From Marinobacter salicampi (GTDB lineage Bacteria > Pseudomonadota > Gammaproteobacteria > Pseudomonadales > Oleiphilaceae), in the NCBI RefSeq assembly GCF_011074795.1, contig NZ_JAAMPF010000036.1:355631-419630 (forward strand): DNA of 64,000 bases. The letters are read 5' to 3'. Made by a program: the position numbers and the translations under genes. Every line of letters begins with the position of its first letter. Within the stretch, counting starts at the first letter, position 1. Below are positions 43,362-52,664 of the stretch, piece by piece. The notes under the pieces are model-generated. The model ran no database searches and was not told the DNA's origin. It saw only the letters and a program-made list of their open reading frames with translations.

Positions 43362-43889
43362 CTACGAATTAAACGGGTGTCTACGAGCAGCCCTGATGAG
43401 CACCAGCCCGGCGCTTCCCATGAGCAGGCCGGTAAACTTGATCATTGCCAGGATGGCCGCAGCTTGGCTGATTCCATCCGTAGGGACGGTGAGATTATTG
43501 AGCAGCAACACGTTCTCCCCCAAATCACTGACACCGGCCGTGACGAACAGGGCCCTGACCCAATGGCCGGTTTTGCGCTCTCGCACCCCGGGGCGGTCAA
43601 CCAGAAGATAGCTTGTGAGCAACAGCAGGGTCACGGTGTATAGGATAGCGAAGGGGAAGTCGAGCCATAGCGAGGTCATCGCCCACACCAGCCCTTCCTG
43701 TCCCCAGCTGTGCAGTATCGCCATGGTCTGATCGGCATTTGCCGCCAACTGGAAGCTGACCATACCCTGAGGGGCCTGGGCAGTAGACAGTGTGACGTTC
43801 AGGGTAAACATGATGATGAACATTGCGACGGTCGCAAGGACCATGAATTTGAGGGCACGGGGTGCCGGGGGGAGATTGGCCAGACTCAT
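43362..43889 (-). CDS. four-helix membrane protein of unknown function
   Basis: A 175-residue protein with about four transmembrane segments (FMVLATVAMFIIMFTLNVTL, FPFAILYTVTLLLLTSYLLV, a third at WVRALFVTAGVSDLGENVLL and ILAMIKFTGLLMGSAGLVLI). The loop between helix 1 and 2 contains QAPQGMVSFQLA. I do not recognise the family. Its ATG shares one base with the hemW stop (TGATG), so it is the last gene of the metX operon. Confidence 0.8.
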   Translation of the reverse strand: MSLANLPPAPRALKFMVLATVAMFIIMFTLNVTLSTAQAPQGMVSFQLAANADQTMAILHSWGQEGLVWAMTSLWLDFPFAILYTVTLLLLTSYLLVDRPGVRERKTGHWVRALFVTAGVSDLGENVLLLNNLTVPTDGISQAAAILAMIKFTGLLMGSAGLVLIRAARRHPFNS

Positions 43890-45040
43890 CAGAGAAAGCG
43901 CTCCAGTAAACTGTTCAGGTACCGTTTACCTTGCTCTGTAGCCTGAATACGGCCCGGATGCAGCAGGTTTTCCGTTCGTAATCTCTGGAGTATTGCAGCA
44001 ATTGAATCCAGGGGTAAACCTGTTAGTTCTGTATACATGGTTTCCGGAACGCCCTCACTCAGCCTAAGCACGTTCATCATGTATTCCAGTGGCAATTCGT
44101 CGTGTGACACAAGTTGGGTGCCGGCCACGTAGTTGCCAATGCGATTGAGGTAGGCTTCCGGCTGGCGGGTTTTCCAGTAGCGCTCCACGGTCCCGTCCCT
44201 GTGGGTAGTTTTGCCGTGCGCGCCCGCCCCCAGAGCAAGGTAGTCGCCAAAGCGCCAGTAATTAAGGTTGTGGCGTGAAGCCTTGCCAGGTCTGCTCCAG
44301 GCCGAGACCTCGTAGTCGGTATAGCCCCCGTCACGAAGCGTCTTCGCGCCGGCATCGTAGATATCGCTCAGGCGATCGTCGTCCGGAAGAACCGGCGGCC
44401 TGGAGTAGAATTCGGTATTGGGCTCCAGTGTCAGCTGGTACCACGACAGATGGGGTGGGCGCCAGGCAAGGGCCGCTTCCAGATCAGCCACAGCCGCTTC
44501 CGGAGTCTGGCCGGGCAGGCCATGCATCAGATCCAGGTTGAAATTATTGAACCCCGCTGCGAGAGCCGCCTCCACCGCCCGGTGGGCAGCGTCGGCATCA
44601 TGTATACGGCCCAGTGTCCTTAGCTGGACAGGATCAAAGCTCTGTATGCCGATGGACAGACGATTGATACCGGCCTCCCGGAAGCCCAGAAAGCGTCCCT
44701 GTTCTACGGTGCCGGGGTTCGCTTCGAGGGTGATTTCGGCGTCGTCGGTAAAGGTCAGTCGCTGGCCCAGGCCCCGGAACAGATCCCGGAAAAACTCCGG
44801 CGACATCAGCGAAGGCGTGCCACCGCCGATAAAAACGGTTTCAATGGGCCGGCCGTGTACCCGCAGGGCTTCGTGTTCCAAGTCACTCAGAAGCGCAGCC
44901 AGGTAGGCCTGCTCGGGAAGCTCGCCGCTGTGAGCGTGAGAATTGAAATCACAGTAAGGGCATTTACGCACGCACCAGGGGACATGAATATACAGGCTCA
45001 GCGGTGGTAATGAACAAAGGTGAGGTGACACGCTGCTCAT
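43889..45040 (-). CDS. hemW: radical SAM haem chaperone HemW
   Basis: A 383-residue radical SAM protein. The cluster-binding CxxxCxxC is C23-C27-C30 in PWCVRKCPYCDFN, followed by FIGGGTPSLMSPE and a C-terminal HemN_C domain. HemW, formerly called HemN-like, delivers haem to respiratory enzymes rather than acting as coproporphyrinogen oxidase. It lies 16 bases after rdgB, an order common in gammaproteobacteria, and overlaps the next gene by one base. Confidence 0.95.
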   Translation of the reverse strand: MSSVSPHLCSLPPLSLYIHVPWCVRKCPYCDFNSHAHSGELPEQAYLAALLSDLEHEALRVHGRPIETVFIGGGTPSLMSPEFFRDLFRGLGQRLTFTDDAEITLEANPGTVEQGRFLGFREAGINRLSIGIQSFDPVQLRTLGRIHDADAAHRAVEAALAAGFNNFNLDLMHGLPGQTPEAAVADLEAALAWRPPHLSWYQLTLEPNTEFYSRPPVLPDDDRLSDIYDAGAKTLRDGGYTDYEVSAWSRPGKASRHNLNYWRFGDYLALGAGAHGKTTHRDGTVERYWKTRQPEAYLNRIGNYVAGTQLVSHDELPLEYMMNVLRLSEGVPETMYTELTGLPLDSIAAILQRLRTENLLHPGRIQATEQGKRYLNSLLERFL

Positions 45041-45056
45041 CCTGCTGCCGGAAGAT

Positions 45057-45683
45057 TCACGACTGCGAAGTCCGGGGGAAAAATTCCGTGAGCTGTGCCA
45101 TAAGGCTTTGCAGGGCTTTGCCCCGGTGGCTCAGACGGCCTTTGTCCGCACGGGAAAGCTGCGCGGCTGATGCCTGTAGCGCCGGCAGCCAGAACACGGG
45201 ATCGTAACCGAAACCTCCGGTACCGAGGGGCTCAAAAAGAATTTCACCAGGCCAGCGCCCGTGACAGATGATGGGCGTGGGATCCTCAGCGTGACGGAGG
45301 TAGACCAGTACGCAGTGATACTGGGCCTGCCGTTGCCCCAGGGGCACCTTGGCCATGGCCTCAAGCAGCGCTTCCATGTTGTCCTGGTCGCTGGCACCGG
45401 GCCCAGCGTACCGGGCCGAGCGTACGCCCGGCAGCCCGCCAAGCGCGTCCACGGCGAGCCCGGAATCATCGGCCATGGCGGCAAGGCCGGTGCTAGCAGC
45501 CGCATGCCGGGCCTTGAGAATGGCATTTTCAACGAAGGTGACCGCCGGCTCCTCCGCTTCGGTTACACCCAGCTCCGACTGGGCGATTGGGCTTATGCCC
45601 AGGGGGCCGAGCAGGTCAGCAAATTCCTGAAGTTTGCCTGGGTTGTTGCTGGCTATGACCAGCTGCTTGTCCTGGTTATCCAT
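45057..45683 (-). CDS. rdgB: RdgB/HAM1 family non-canonical purine NTP pyrophosphatase
   Basis: RdgB hydrolyses ITP, dITP and XTP to protect DNA and RNA. The 208-residue protein begins with the family signature IASNNPGKLQEFADLL, and has MADDSGLAVDALGGLPGVRS and GFGYDPVFW with SHRGKALQSL at the end. Its ATG overlaps the DUF4426 stop by one base (TGATG). Confidence 0.97.
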   Translation of the reverse strand: MDNQDKQLVIASNNPGKLQEFADLLGPLGISPIAQSELGVTEAEEPAVTFVENAILKARHAAASTGLAAMADDSGLAVDALGGLPGVRSARYAGPGASDQDNMEALLEAMAKVPLGQRQAQYHCVLVYLRHAEDPTPIICHGRWPGEILFEPLGTGGFGYDPVFWLPALQASAAQLSRADKGRLSHRGKALQSLMAQLTEFFPRTSQS

Positions 45684-46174
45684 CAGCGTTCATCAAACAG
45701 TGTTTTAGTGACTCGAATGGGCAGTTCCCGACTGCTGCCCTGGGGCCGGACGGTGAGCTGGAATGTCAGCATCTCGCCGGGGCGGTACTGGAACTGAGCC
45801 AGGGAATAAACGGCATCGCCCTCGGTCACGCGCCGAAAACCAAGGAATTTGCCCTGGCGAACGTCATTGAGAACCTGGCCCTCTACCTGACCGCCAACAG
45901 GGGCTAATGTTCCGTCTTCCTGCTTTTCCATGATGCTTATGTTGACCACGCCAAGGGAGCGGCTTCGGTTGAGATTGTATTGACTGGCGACGTCAGGGCG
46001 CAGAAAACCGCTAGGAAAAATGCTGTAGTGGACCACGTGCTCGCCAAAATCCTTTGATTCAGCTGACGCGCGGCCTGTCATGGTCAACATCAGCAGCGTG
46101 GCCAGGGCCGCCATAAGCAGTGGCGTCAGCCTTGGCTTCAAGTGTGGAGCCTGAGTCAGTGATAGTCTTGTCAT
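45683..46174 (-). CDS. DUF4426 family exported protein
   Basis: A 163-residue protein with an N-terminal signal peptide (about 40 residues, LTPLLMAALATLLMLTM then GRASA-ES) and a periplasmic DUF4426 domain with FGEHVVHYSIFPSGFL and VRVTKTLFDE-like end. The family is of unknown function and conserved near metW-metX. I chose the ATG at 46172-46174 with the near-perfect AGGAGG five bases upstream; the longer frame from 46363 is the metW shadow. It overlaps metW by four bases (ATGA). Confidence 0.88.
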   Translation of the reverse strand: MTRLSLTQAPHLKPRLTPLLMAALATLLMLTMTGRASAESKDFGEHVVHYSIFPSGFLRPDVASQYNLNRSRSLGVVNISIMEKQEDGTLAPVGGQVEGQVLNDVRQGKFLGFRRVTEGDAVYSLAQFQYRPGEMLTFQLTVRPQGSSRELPIRVTKTLFDER

Positions 46175-46776
46175 GAGTCCTCCTGCCGGGTAATCCGGTA
46201 AATCGCGATCTGGCCCAACAGATTGGGCCACAGGCGGCTGAGCCATCGGTCGCGGTGTTGCCCATCCACAACCGTGCGATTGGTGATGCGAATGTTCTTC
46301 CGGTAACACAGGGCCTCGAAATCCTTGAAGGTGCATAGGTGGATGTTCGGGGTGTTGTACCATTTATACGGAAGCGTTTCGGATTCGGGCATTCTGCCTT
46401 TGTGCAAGAGATACCAGCGCAGCCGCCAGTAGGCAAAATTCGGGAAGGTGATAATGCCTTCGCGGCCCAGCCTCAGCATCTCATCAAGGACCAGATCAGG
46501 GCGTCGCACGGCCTGCAGGGCCTGGGTCATAAGCACCACATCGAAGGTCTGATCCTCGAAATTGCCAAGCCCCTGGGTATCCAGGTTCTGTTCAATGACC
46601 GAAACGCCCCGGGCCATGCAGGCGGTGATGTCATCGGAGTTTATTTCCAGGCCGAAGCCCGTCGCCTGCTTTTCCCGCTGCAGGTAATCCAGCAGAATGC
46701 CGTCACCACAGCCCAGGTCGAGTACGTGGCTGCCGGGCCTGATCCACTGCTCGATAATTTCCAGGTCAGCCCTCAT
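46171..46776 (-). CDS. metW: MetW, methionine biosynthesis methyltransferase-like protein
   Basis: A 201-residue SAM-methyltransferase-fold protein with VLDLGCGDGILLDYL (motif I) near residue 18 and VVLMTQALQAVRRPDLVLDE. MetW binds and supports MetX in proteobacteria that make methionine through it. The start overlaps the metX stop by four bases and its stop overlaps DUF4426 by four, so three genes are co-translated. Confidence 0.95.
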   Translation of the reverse strand: MRADLEIIEQWIRPGSHVLDLGCGDGILLDYLQREKQATGFGLEINSDDITACMARGVSVIEQNLDTQGLGNFEDQTFDVVLMTQALQAVRRPDLVLDEMLRLGREGIITFPNFAYWRLRWYLLHKGRMPESETLPYKWYNTPNIHLCTFKDFEALCYRKNIRITNRTVVDGQHRDRWLSRLWPNLLGQIAIYRITRQEDS

Positions 46777-47921
46777 ACGCCCACCTCCCGGGCAACCCTG
46801 TCCAGGTAGGCGGTAAACACCTCGGTATAACGTGGGGTCGGAATCAGGAAAGCATCGTGTCCCCAGGGCGCGTCTATTTCCGCATAACTGACTCTTTTTC
46901 TTGCGGCGATCATGGCATTGACCAGCTCTTTCGAACGGGCCGGGGTAAAACGCCAGTCAGTGCTGAATGAAAGTACCAAAAATTCGCAGCGGGCAACCGC
47001 CAGGGCTTTCGCCAGGTCGTCGCCGGATTCGTAAGCCGGGTCGAAATAATCCAGCGCCTTGGTCATCAGAAGATAGGTATTGGCGTCAAAGGATTCAGAG
47101 AACCGCTCGCCCTGGTATCGCAGGTAGCTTTCCACCTGGAACTCAGCGTCATAGCCAAACTTGTAGGCCTGGTCGCGGAGGTCCCGACCAAACTTTTCGC
47201 CCATGGAAGCGTCCGACAGGTAAGTTATATGGCCGACCATACGCGCCAGCATCAGGCCCTGCCGGGGAATGGTGTTAAGGTCGTAGTAACGGCCGCCATG
47301 AAATGCTGGGTCCGACGTAATGGCCTTGCGAGCGACCTCGTTGAAGGCGATGTTCTGGGCTGTAAGCCTTGGGGTGGAGGCGATCACAATGGCGTGTCGG
47401 AGGCGGTCGGGATAGGTAAGGCTCCATTGCAACGCCTGCATGCCGCCTAGCGATCCGCCGACGACCGCCGCCCAGCACTGAATGCCCAGTCGGTCTGCCA
47501 GTAAGGCCTGGCTGTGTACCCAATCCTGAACCGTTATGACAGGAAAATCTGGGCCATAGGCCATGCCGGTGGCCGGATTGATGGAGCTGGGTCCGGTGCT
47601 GCCGTTACAGCCGCCGAGATTATTGAGGCTGACCACGAAGAAGCGCGACGTGTCGATCGGCTTGCCGGGACCAATGCAACTGTCCCACCAACCCGGTTTC
47701 TTGTCGTCGGCACTGTGGTAGCCCGCGGCGTGGTGATGCCCGCTCAGGGCATGGCAGATCAATACCGCATTGCTGGCATCTTCATTGAGCGTGCCATAGG
47801 TTTCAATCACCAGGTCATGGCAGGCCAGCGTCTGGCCACAGGCGAGCTTGATCGGCTCAGCAAAGTGAAGGGCCTGCGGCGTGACTATTCCAGCGGAATC
47901 CGGTGGCAGGGAATCGGGCAT
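46773..47921 (-). CDS. metX: homoserine O-acyltransferase MetX
   Basis: MetX activates homoserine by acylation in methionine synthesis. The 382-residue alpha/beta hydrolase has nucleophile serine in AAVVGGSLGGMQALQWSLTY, NNLGGCNGSTGPSSINP and the histidine APWGHDAFLIP. In organisms with MetW the MetX enzyme often uses succinyl-CoA; the sequence alone does not settle acetyl versus succinyl here. It is the first gene of the overlapping metX-metW-DUF4426-rdgB-hemW operon. No riboswitch that I know is visible in the 166-base gap upstream. Confidence 0.95.
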   Translation of the reverse strand: MPDSLPPDSAGIVTPQALHFAEPIKLACGQTLACHDLVIETYGTLNEDASNAVLICHALSGHHHAAGYHSADDKKPGWWDSCIGPGKPIDTSRFFVVSLNNLGGCNGSTGPSSINPATGMAYGPDFPVITVQDWVHSQALLADRLGIQCWAAVVGGSLGGMQALQWSLTYPDRLRHAIVIASTPRLTAQNIAFNEVARKAITSDPAFHGGRYYDLNTIPRQGLMLARMVGHITYLSDASMGEKFGRDLRDQAYKFGYDAEFQVESYLRYQGERFSESFDANTYLLMTKALDYFDPAYESGDDLAKALAVARCEFLVLSFSTDWRFTPARSKELVNAMIAARKRVSYAEIDAPWGHDAFLIPTPRYTEVFTAYLDRVAREVGV

Positions 47922-48087
47922 CGAAGCGATGGGTTCCTGAATCTGTCGGTCATGAAATGGCTGCGAGCCAGGTTAGACAGTTGCTCACCCGTTGTACGGG
48001 ATCGGGGTGAAATCAATGCCAGCCCATCAGTTTAAAGGTGGGGCGGGGTCCCTGCAACCGGCGCGTGACCTCGCCGACTGCAGGGGT

Positions 48088-50052
48088 TCAGGCTATGCCT
48101 GAGATGTTAACCACTTTCTGCTGGATCAGCGTGGGTGCCGGTTTTCGAATCTGCCGGTGCATGTTTTCTGCCAGTTCAAGCTGTCGCTTGAGATCACTGA
48201 CGGTGGCTTCAAGACGCAGGCGTTCTTCCTTGCTGCTTTTTTCATTGCGGACCATGTCGCGAATCCGCCGGATCTGGTGCTCCAGCAATTTTTTCTGTTC
48301 CATGGAGTACTGCATGATCGGCAGCAGGGCTTCCTCTGGCCAGCGCTCGGTGTCCGCCCGCACCCGCTGGTGGAGGGTACGGGCTTCACCCACCATGACG
48401 TTGAAGAATCGTCGGATGAGCAGCGTCTGCTCCGTCAGCATGTTGCGGGGGTTGCGCCGGAACCGGTTGGCTTTCTTGCGTAGTTCGCGGATCGCGATGA
48501 CATGACGCCCGGCACGCATCGGGATGGGCTCCAGGTGACGAGCCCGGGTATCGTCGTTGTAACGACGGTATATGGCAGAGACCATTTTTTCGGCAAGCTG
48601 GCCTTCACTCATCAGATTGCTCAGGTCGCTTTCGAGCAGCTCAAAGAAATGGTTCATGCCCCGGCTGATGCCTGCTGTGGTCCAGCTTGAAGTCATCAGC
48701 TTGCGCACTTTTTCAACATGGTCTTCGAACCGATGCTCGCTGACCAGTTCCATCAGCATGGCGCTCTGGGACTGCATCAGTCGTCTGCTTGAACGAAGCG
48801 TGATCAGCTTCTTGTAGTAAAAGTCATAGTCGCGCTGGGCCCGGTCCGCTAGTCGCCCGAGGGCGTCACGGTCCATATGGGTTTCCGAAAAGGCATCCAG
48901 CTCTTCTTTGAGTGTATCGAGACGCGTCTGCATGGCGGCCTGACTGTTCTGAAGCATGCCGAGCAGGTCGTTAATGAGGCTCTGGGTGATCAGCTGTTCC
49001 TTGTGCAGCAGGATCCGGTCCATGATCAACTGCTCGAGGTCGGGTAGCTGGCTGCGCAGGAACAGGGCCTCGTCATTACGGACCCGGGCCAGGAGGCCTT
49101 GCTTGGCGGATACCGGAAGCACATCAGCAGGCAGAATGCCGAGGTGATCGGCGGTGTACTGCTGAATTCGCCTGATGGAGTCCTGGGTGTGCTTTTCGCC
49201 CTGCAGATCGTCCCAGAGCACATCAATCTTGTTCAATACCGCAAACCGCCCGGCGCGGTGGTCGGCACTATCGGTCGCGATATAGTCCTTCCAGATGCTG
49301 AGGTCGCTGGCGGTGACGCCGGTGTCGGCACTGAGCAGAAAAATGACGGCATGGGCGCTCGGCAACATGCTGATGGTCAGCTCCGGTTCCGAACCCAGGG
49401 CGTTGAGTCCCGGGGTGTCGAGAATTCTCAGGCCGCGTTCAAACAGGGGATGCCGAATGCTTATTTGCGCATTGCGCCAGGCCGGAATCAGTACCTGGCC
49501 AGGATTTTCACGATCATGTTCCAACATGTCCTCGTGGAAACCCAGCTCACGTGCTTCTGAGGGCGACACGGACTTTACTTCGGCCACTTCCGCAAGCACA
49601 TCCCGCATGAGGTCCGGATTGGTGTCGTCAAGCTCGAGGCGGACCCAGTCCTTTGGCTGCTTGCGCAACTGTTGCAGCGAGCGCTCGTCGCGACGGGTCT
49701 CTATCGGGAGCAGCAGCAGGTAGTTACGGTTTTCGGTGCGGTCAAAAAACAGTTCGGTGGGGCACATGGTGGTGCGCCCGGCCTGGGAGGGCAGCATGCG
49801 CTGGCCATAGTCAGCAAAAAACAGAGCGTTGATGAGCTCGGTCTTGCCACGGGAGTATTCCCCTACAAACGCGATCGTGAGTTCATCTTCGATCAGCAGC
49901 TCCAGGCCACGCCGGATACGGCTGCTGATGTCATCGGAGAAAAGATCGTTGTCCTGGAGCCAGAGACGGTAACGGCTGATCTGCCGGATAAGCTCCTTCT
50001 TCCACGCGTGGTACGCTTCCACCTGCTGGGACAAACTGCCATTTACGTTCAT
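48088..50052 (-). CDS. dynamin-like GTPase
   Basis: A 654-residue large GTPase. Its P-loop GEYSRGKT is at 64-71, switch-2 LDTPGLNALG near 215 and G4 motif LNKIDVLWDD near 270. Helical stalk-like regions follow (about 320-640), including a coiled-coil end. No paired second dynamin gene and no transmembrane helix is seen, unlike the LeoABC or YdjA pairs. Membrane remodelling or stress survival is typical of the family; the role here is unknown. A 235-base gap upstream (50053-50287) holds an inverted repeat at 50125-50145. Confidence 0.9.
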   Translation of the reverse strand: MNVNGSLSQQVEAYHAWKKELIRQISRYRLWLQDNDLFSDDISSRIRRGLELLIEDELTIAFVGEYSRGKTELINALFFADYGQRMLPSQAGRTTMCPTELFFDRTENRNYLLLLPIETRRDERSLQQLRKQPKDWVRLELDDTNPDLMRDVLAEVAEVKSVSPSEARELGFHEDMLEHDRENPGQVLIPAWRNAQISIRHPLFERGLRILDTPGLNALGSEPELTISMLPSAHAVIFLLSADTGVTASDLSIWKDYIATDSADHRAGRFAVLNKIDVLWDDLQGEKHTQDSIRRIQQYTADHLGILPADVLPVSAKQGLLARVRNDEALFLRSQLPDLEQLIMDRILLHKEQLITQSLINDLLGMLQNSQAAMQTRLDTLKEELDAFSETHMDRDALGRLADRAQRDYDFYYKKLITLRSSRRLMQSQSAMLMELVSEHRFEDHVEKVRKLMTSSWTTAGISRGMNHFFELLESDLSNLMSEGQLAEKMVSAIYRRYNDDTRARHLEPIPMRAGRHVIAIRELRKKANRFRRNPRNMLTEQTLLIRRFFNVMVGEARTLHQRVRADTERWPEEALLPIMQYSMEQKKLLEHQIRRIRDMVRNEKSSKEERLRLEATVSDLKRQLELAENMHRQIRKPAPTLIQQKVVNISGIA

Positions 50053-50124
50053 TGTACCGGCCTTCTGCGCTTCTGGCGCCGGTGGAGTCGGCGCGGTTCT
50101 GGTCTATCAAGGCAGTCTAAGTGA

Positions 50125-50145
50125 TCACGGAGTCTGAGTCCGTGA
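50125..50145. repeat. 7-bp inverted repeat upstream of the dynamin gene
   Basis: TCACGGA (50125-50131) and TCCGTGA (50139-50145) form a perfect stem around a seven-base loop. It lies in the 235-base space between the dynamin start and the yggT stop. No T tract follows, so a terminator is unlikely; an operator or leader hairpin is possible. The rest of the gap shows no gene. Confidence 0.5.
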
Positions 50146-50287
50146 ACCTGTTTACATTCAGGACATACCTGTGTAGCAGTTGGCGCTTATAACGTCAAAA
50201 AAGCCTTATTAATCAGCCTTGTGCAGATAGATCGCGGTGCGTTTCATTCTGTGCTGATTTGTTATTTATTGTCCGGTGCGCCCTGGA

Positions 50288-50884
50288 TCACAGGGCGACA
50301 CCGATGCTGCCAAGACCGGCGGCTGCAGCCATGTGGTTGATCATCACAGAAATCACATTGAGGATCAGGAACACAACGATAGGTGACAGGTCCAGGCCAC
50401 CCAGCGACGGCATGACCTTCCTGACCGGGCGCATGACCGGTTCGGTGATCTGGGCCACAAGCTGGATGGCGGGATGGTTACTGCCGGGGGCAATCCAACT
50501 TACCACCACAACCGCGATCACTGACCAGAAGTAGATTTTGACGATCAGGCCCAGCACCGTGATGACTGACCATGTCAGTAGCGTCAGAAGTAGCGTCAGA
50601 GGATTGATCGGGGGTAGACCGTTATTGAGGGCCACGAGAATGAAGAAAAAGGCCACCATCTGCACCAGAATCGCCAGCACCAACGCGGCACCATCAATGG
50701 GCCCCCAGGCCGGTATAATCTTGCGCAGGGGGCGAAGGGGCGGGTTGGTCGCCTTCACCACGAACTGGGAAATGGGATTGTAGAAATCCGCGCGGGCAAG
50801 TTGCAGGAGAAAGCGCAACAGCACGATTGTCAGGTAGAACGTAGAGACAATCTGCAGCGTGGTAATCACGATCTTCGCCAGCAT
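50288..50884 (-). CDS. yggT: YggT family integral membrane protein
   Basis: A 198-residue inner-membrane protein made of two YggT units, each with two helices and a PV-type loop: FYNPISQFVVKATNPPLRPL near residue 40 and NHPAIQLVAQITEPVMRPVR near 140. YggT proteins are linked to osmotic or cell-envelope functions and usually follow proC. The ATG at 50882-50884 follows GGAG; upstream frame is not conserved. Gap to proC is 94 bases. Confidence 0.92.
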   Translation of the reverse strand: MLAKIVITTLQIVSTFYLTIVLLRFLLQLARADFYNPISQFVVKATNPPLRPLRKIIPAWGPIDGAALVLAILVQMVAFFFILVALNNGLPPINPLTLLLTLLTWSVITVLGLIVKIYFWSVIAVVVVSWIAPGSNHPAIQLVAQITEPVMRPVRKVMPSLGGLDLSPIVVFLILNVISVMINHMAAAAGLGSIGVAL

Positions 50885-50978
50885 GAACCGATACTCCGTT
50901 GTAAGTGGTGGTTCTGAATAATGAGGATGCCTGCCCTGAATTTCCACCCCGGCAGCACCGGGGCCGCGGGCCATCAGT

Positions 50979-51812
50979 CTAACCTTTGCCGGCGAGTTCC
51001 TGTGCCATCTGCTTGGAGCGCTTTATTGCCGCGTCGTAGGCTTTGCGAACAAGGCCGCGCAGACCGCCCTCTTCGAAGGTGTTGACGGCCTGCTCGGTCG
51101 TGCCCCCGGGCGACATGACGTTGCGTTTGAGCTGGGCCGGGTCGTGCTCGCTTCTGGCTGCCATCTCCGCCGCGCCTGCCATGGTCTGTATCGCCAGCCT
51201 GCGCGCCGTGGCCGGGTCCAGGCCGGCATCGGTGGCGGCCTCTTCCAGGGCTTCCAGCATCAGGAAAAAATAGGCCGGGCCACTGCCGGAAAGCCCGGTG
51301 ACTGCGTGTAACAGTGGTTCTTCATCGACCCAGACCGCAACGCCTATGCTGCTGAAAATGGCTTCAGCATTGGTTCTCTGGTGCTCGCTGACCTGGTTGT
51401 TGGCATAAAGACCAGCCGCGCCTTTGCCGACCAGGGAAGGTGTGTTGGGCATGACACGGACGAGGGGCAGTCCGCCGCCAAGCCACTCGTCCAGGGTGTC
51501 TGCTTCCAGGCCGGCAGCAATGGAAACAACCAGTGGCCGGGTGTTCTGGACTACTGGCGCTATGTTTTCGCAGACGTCGCGCATGACCTGGGGTTTGACG
51601 GCAAGCACCACAATGTCTGCTTGCTGTGCGCAATGCCGGTTGTCGGTGGTAGCGCTGACACCGAAGCGCTGTTTTATGGACTGCAGGTGGTTGTCATCCG
51701 GCGCACTGACCCAGACGCTGGCAGCCTTGAAGCCGCCATCCAGCATGCCGCCGATGATCGCACTGGCCATGTTGCCCGCGCCGATGAAGGAAATTGTGGG
51801 AGACTTGCTCAC
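50979..51812 (-). CDS. proC: pyrroline-5-carboxylate reductase
   Basis: ProC reduces pyrroline-5-carboxylate to proline with NADPH. The 277-residue protein has the Rossmann motif FIGAGNMASAIIGGML at its N-terminus, VLAVKPQVMRDV, the tetramer motif GLSGSGPAYFFLMLEALEEA and SPGGTTEQAVNTFEEGGLR near the C-terminus. It follows yggS by 52 bases in the classical yggS-proC-yggT order. Confidence 0.97.
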   Translation of the reverse strand: MSKSPTISFIGAGNMASAIIGGMLDGGFKAASVWVSAPDDNHLQSIKQRFGVSATTDNRHCAQQADIVVLAVKPQVMRDVCENIAPVVQNTRPLVVSIAAGLEADTLDEWLGGGLPLVRVMPNTPSLVGKGAAGLYANNQVSEHQRTNAEAIFSSIGVAVWVDEEPLLHAVTGLSGSGPAYFFLMLEALEEAATDAGLDPATARRLAIQTMAGAAEMAARSEHDPAQLKRNVMSPGGTTEQAVNTFEEGGLRGLVRKAYDAAIKRSKQMAQELAGKG

Positions 51813-51864
51813 GGTGAAACCCCGTTTGGCGAATGTGAGTGAATAATAACAGGATAAGACAGGT

Positions 51865-52569
51865 TCAGCTCTTGGCAGCTCTCGCTCCGAAAATGGCGCT
51901 GCCTACCCGGACCCAGGTTGCGCCTTCCGCGATCGCCAGCTCCAGGTCATCTGACATGCCCATGGACAAAGTATCCAACGGCCCAGCCGCGGGCTCCTGT
52001 TGCCGTAGGTCGGCAAGTGCGCGGGCCAGCTTGCGAAAGCTCTGCTTGAGATCACCTTCGGACAGGTCAGGGTCCGGAATGGCCATCAGGCCTCTCAGGT
52101 TCAGCCTCGGTAACGTCGCGATTGAGCGCACAAGGTCCGGTAACTCTGTCAGGGTGCAGCCAGACTTGCTTGGCTCATCATTGATGTTCACCTGAATGCA
52201 GACTTCAAGAGCCGGCAAAGCCGGATCCCGCTGTTCATCAAGTCGTCGTGCTATTTTCAGGCGGTCGACGCTGTGAACCCAATCAAAGCAATTGGCAATA
52301 TCCCGGGTCTTGTTGGACTGGATGGGGCCAATGAAATGCCACTGGATCGAGGTCTCGGCCTTGAGGGCATTGATCTTGTCGAGTGCCTCCTGAAGATAGT
52401 TTTCGCCAAAGGCAAACTGACCCGCGGCAAGGGCTTCGCGGATCGCCTCCGGTCCCTGGGTCTTGCTGACGGCAAGAAGCCGGACGTCGCCCGGTGAGCG
52501 GCCTGCAGCCAATGTTGCTTTTTGTATGCGTCGGGTTACGCCCCCGATGTTGTCTGCTATGCTGGTCAT
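51865..52569 (-). CDS. yggS: YggS/PLPBP family PLP homeostasis protein
   Basis: A 234-residue single-domain fold-III protein. The PLP lysine is in VRLLAVSKTQG (near residue 33). HFIGPIQSNKTRDIA, SMGMSDDLELAIAEGATWVR and GSAIFGAR are all family motifs. It keeps free PLP available and influences amino acid metabolism. The ATG at 52567-52569 (MTSIADNIGG) is the natural start. It is divergent from pilT, about 95 bases apart, as in Pseudomonas. Confidence 0.95.
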   Translation of the reverse strand: MTSIADNIGGVTRRIQKATLAAGRSPGDVRLLAVSKTQGPEAIREALAAGQFAFGENYLQEALDKINALKAETSIQWHFIGPIQSNKTRDIANCFDWVHSVDRLKIARRLDEQRDPALPALEVCIQVNINDEPSKSGCTLTELPDLVRSIATLPRLNLRGLMAIPDPDLSEGDLKQSFRKLARALADLRQQEPAAGPLDTLSMGMSDDLELAIAEGATWVRVGSAIFGARAAKS

Positions 52570-52664
52570 ATTGAAAATCCGGCGATCACTGAGCCCTGAA
52601 GTAAACCCCACACGTTACTCGCAGGCCACTGAAATGCCAAGATAAAAGCCTCCCGAGGAACCGT

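Noticed and set aside
47922..48087. SAM riboswitch before metX
   Set aside because: No pairing pattern or conserved core of the SAM riboswitch classes that I know could be found in the 166 bases.
48088..50052. Phage-defence island around the dynamin-like GTPase
   Set aside because: Flanking genes are housekeeping operons, with no toxin, nuclease, mobile or defence genes near.
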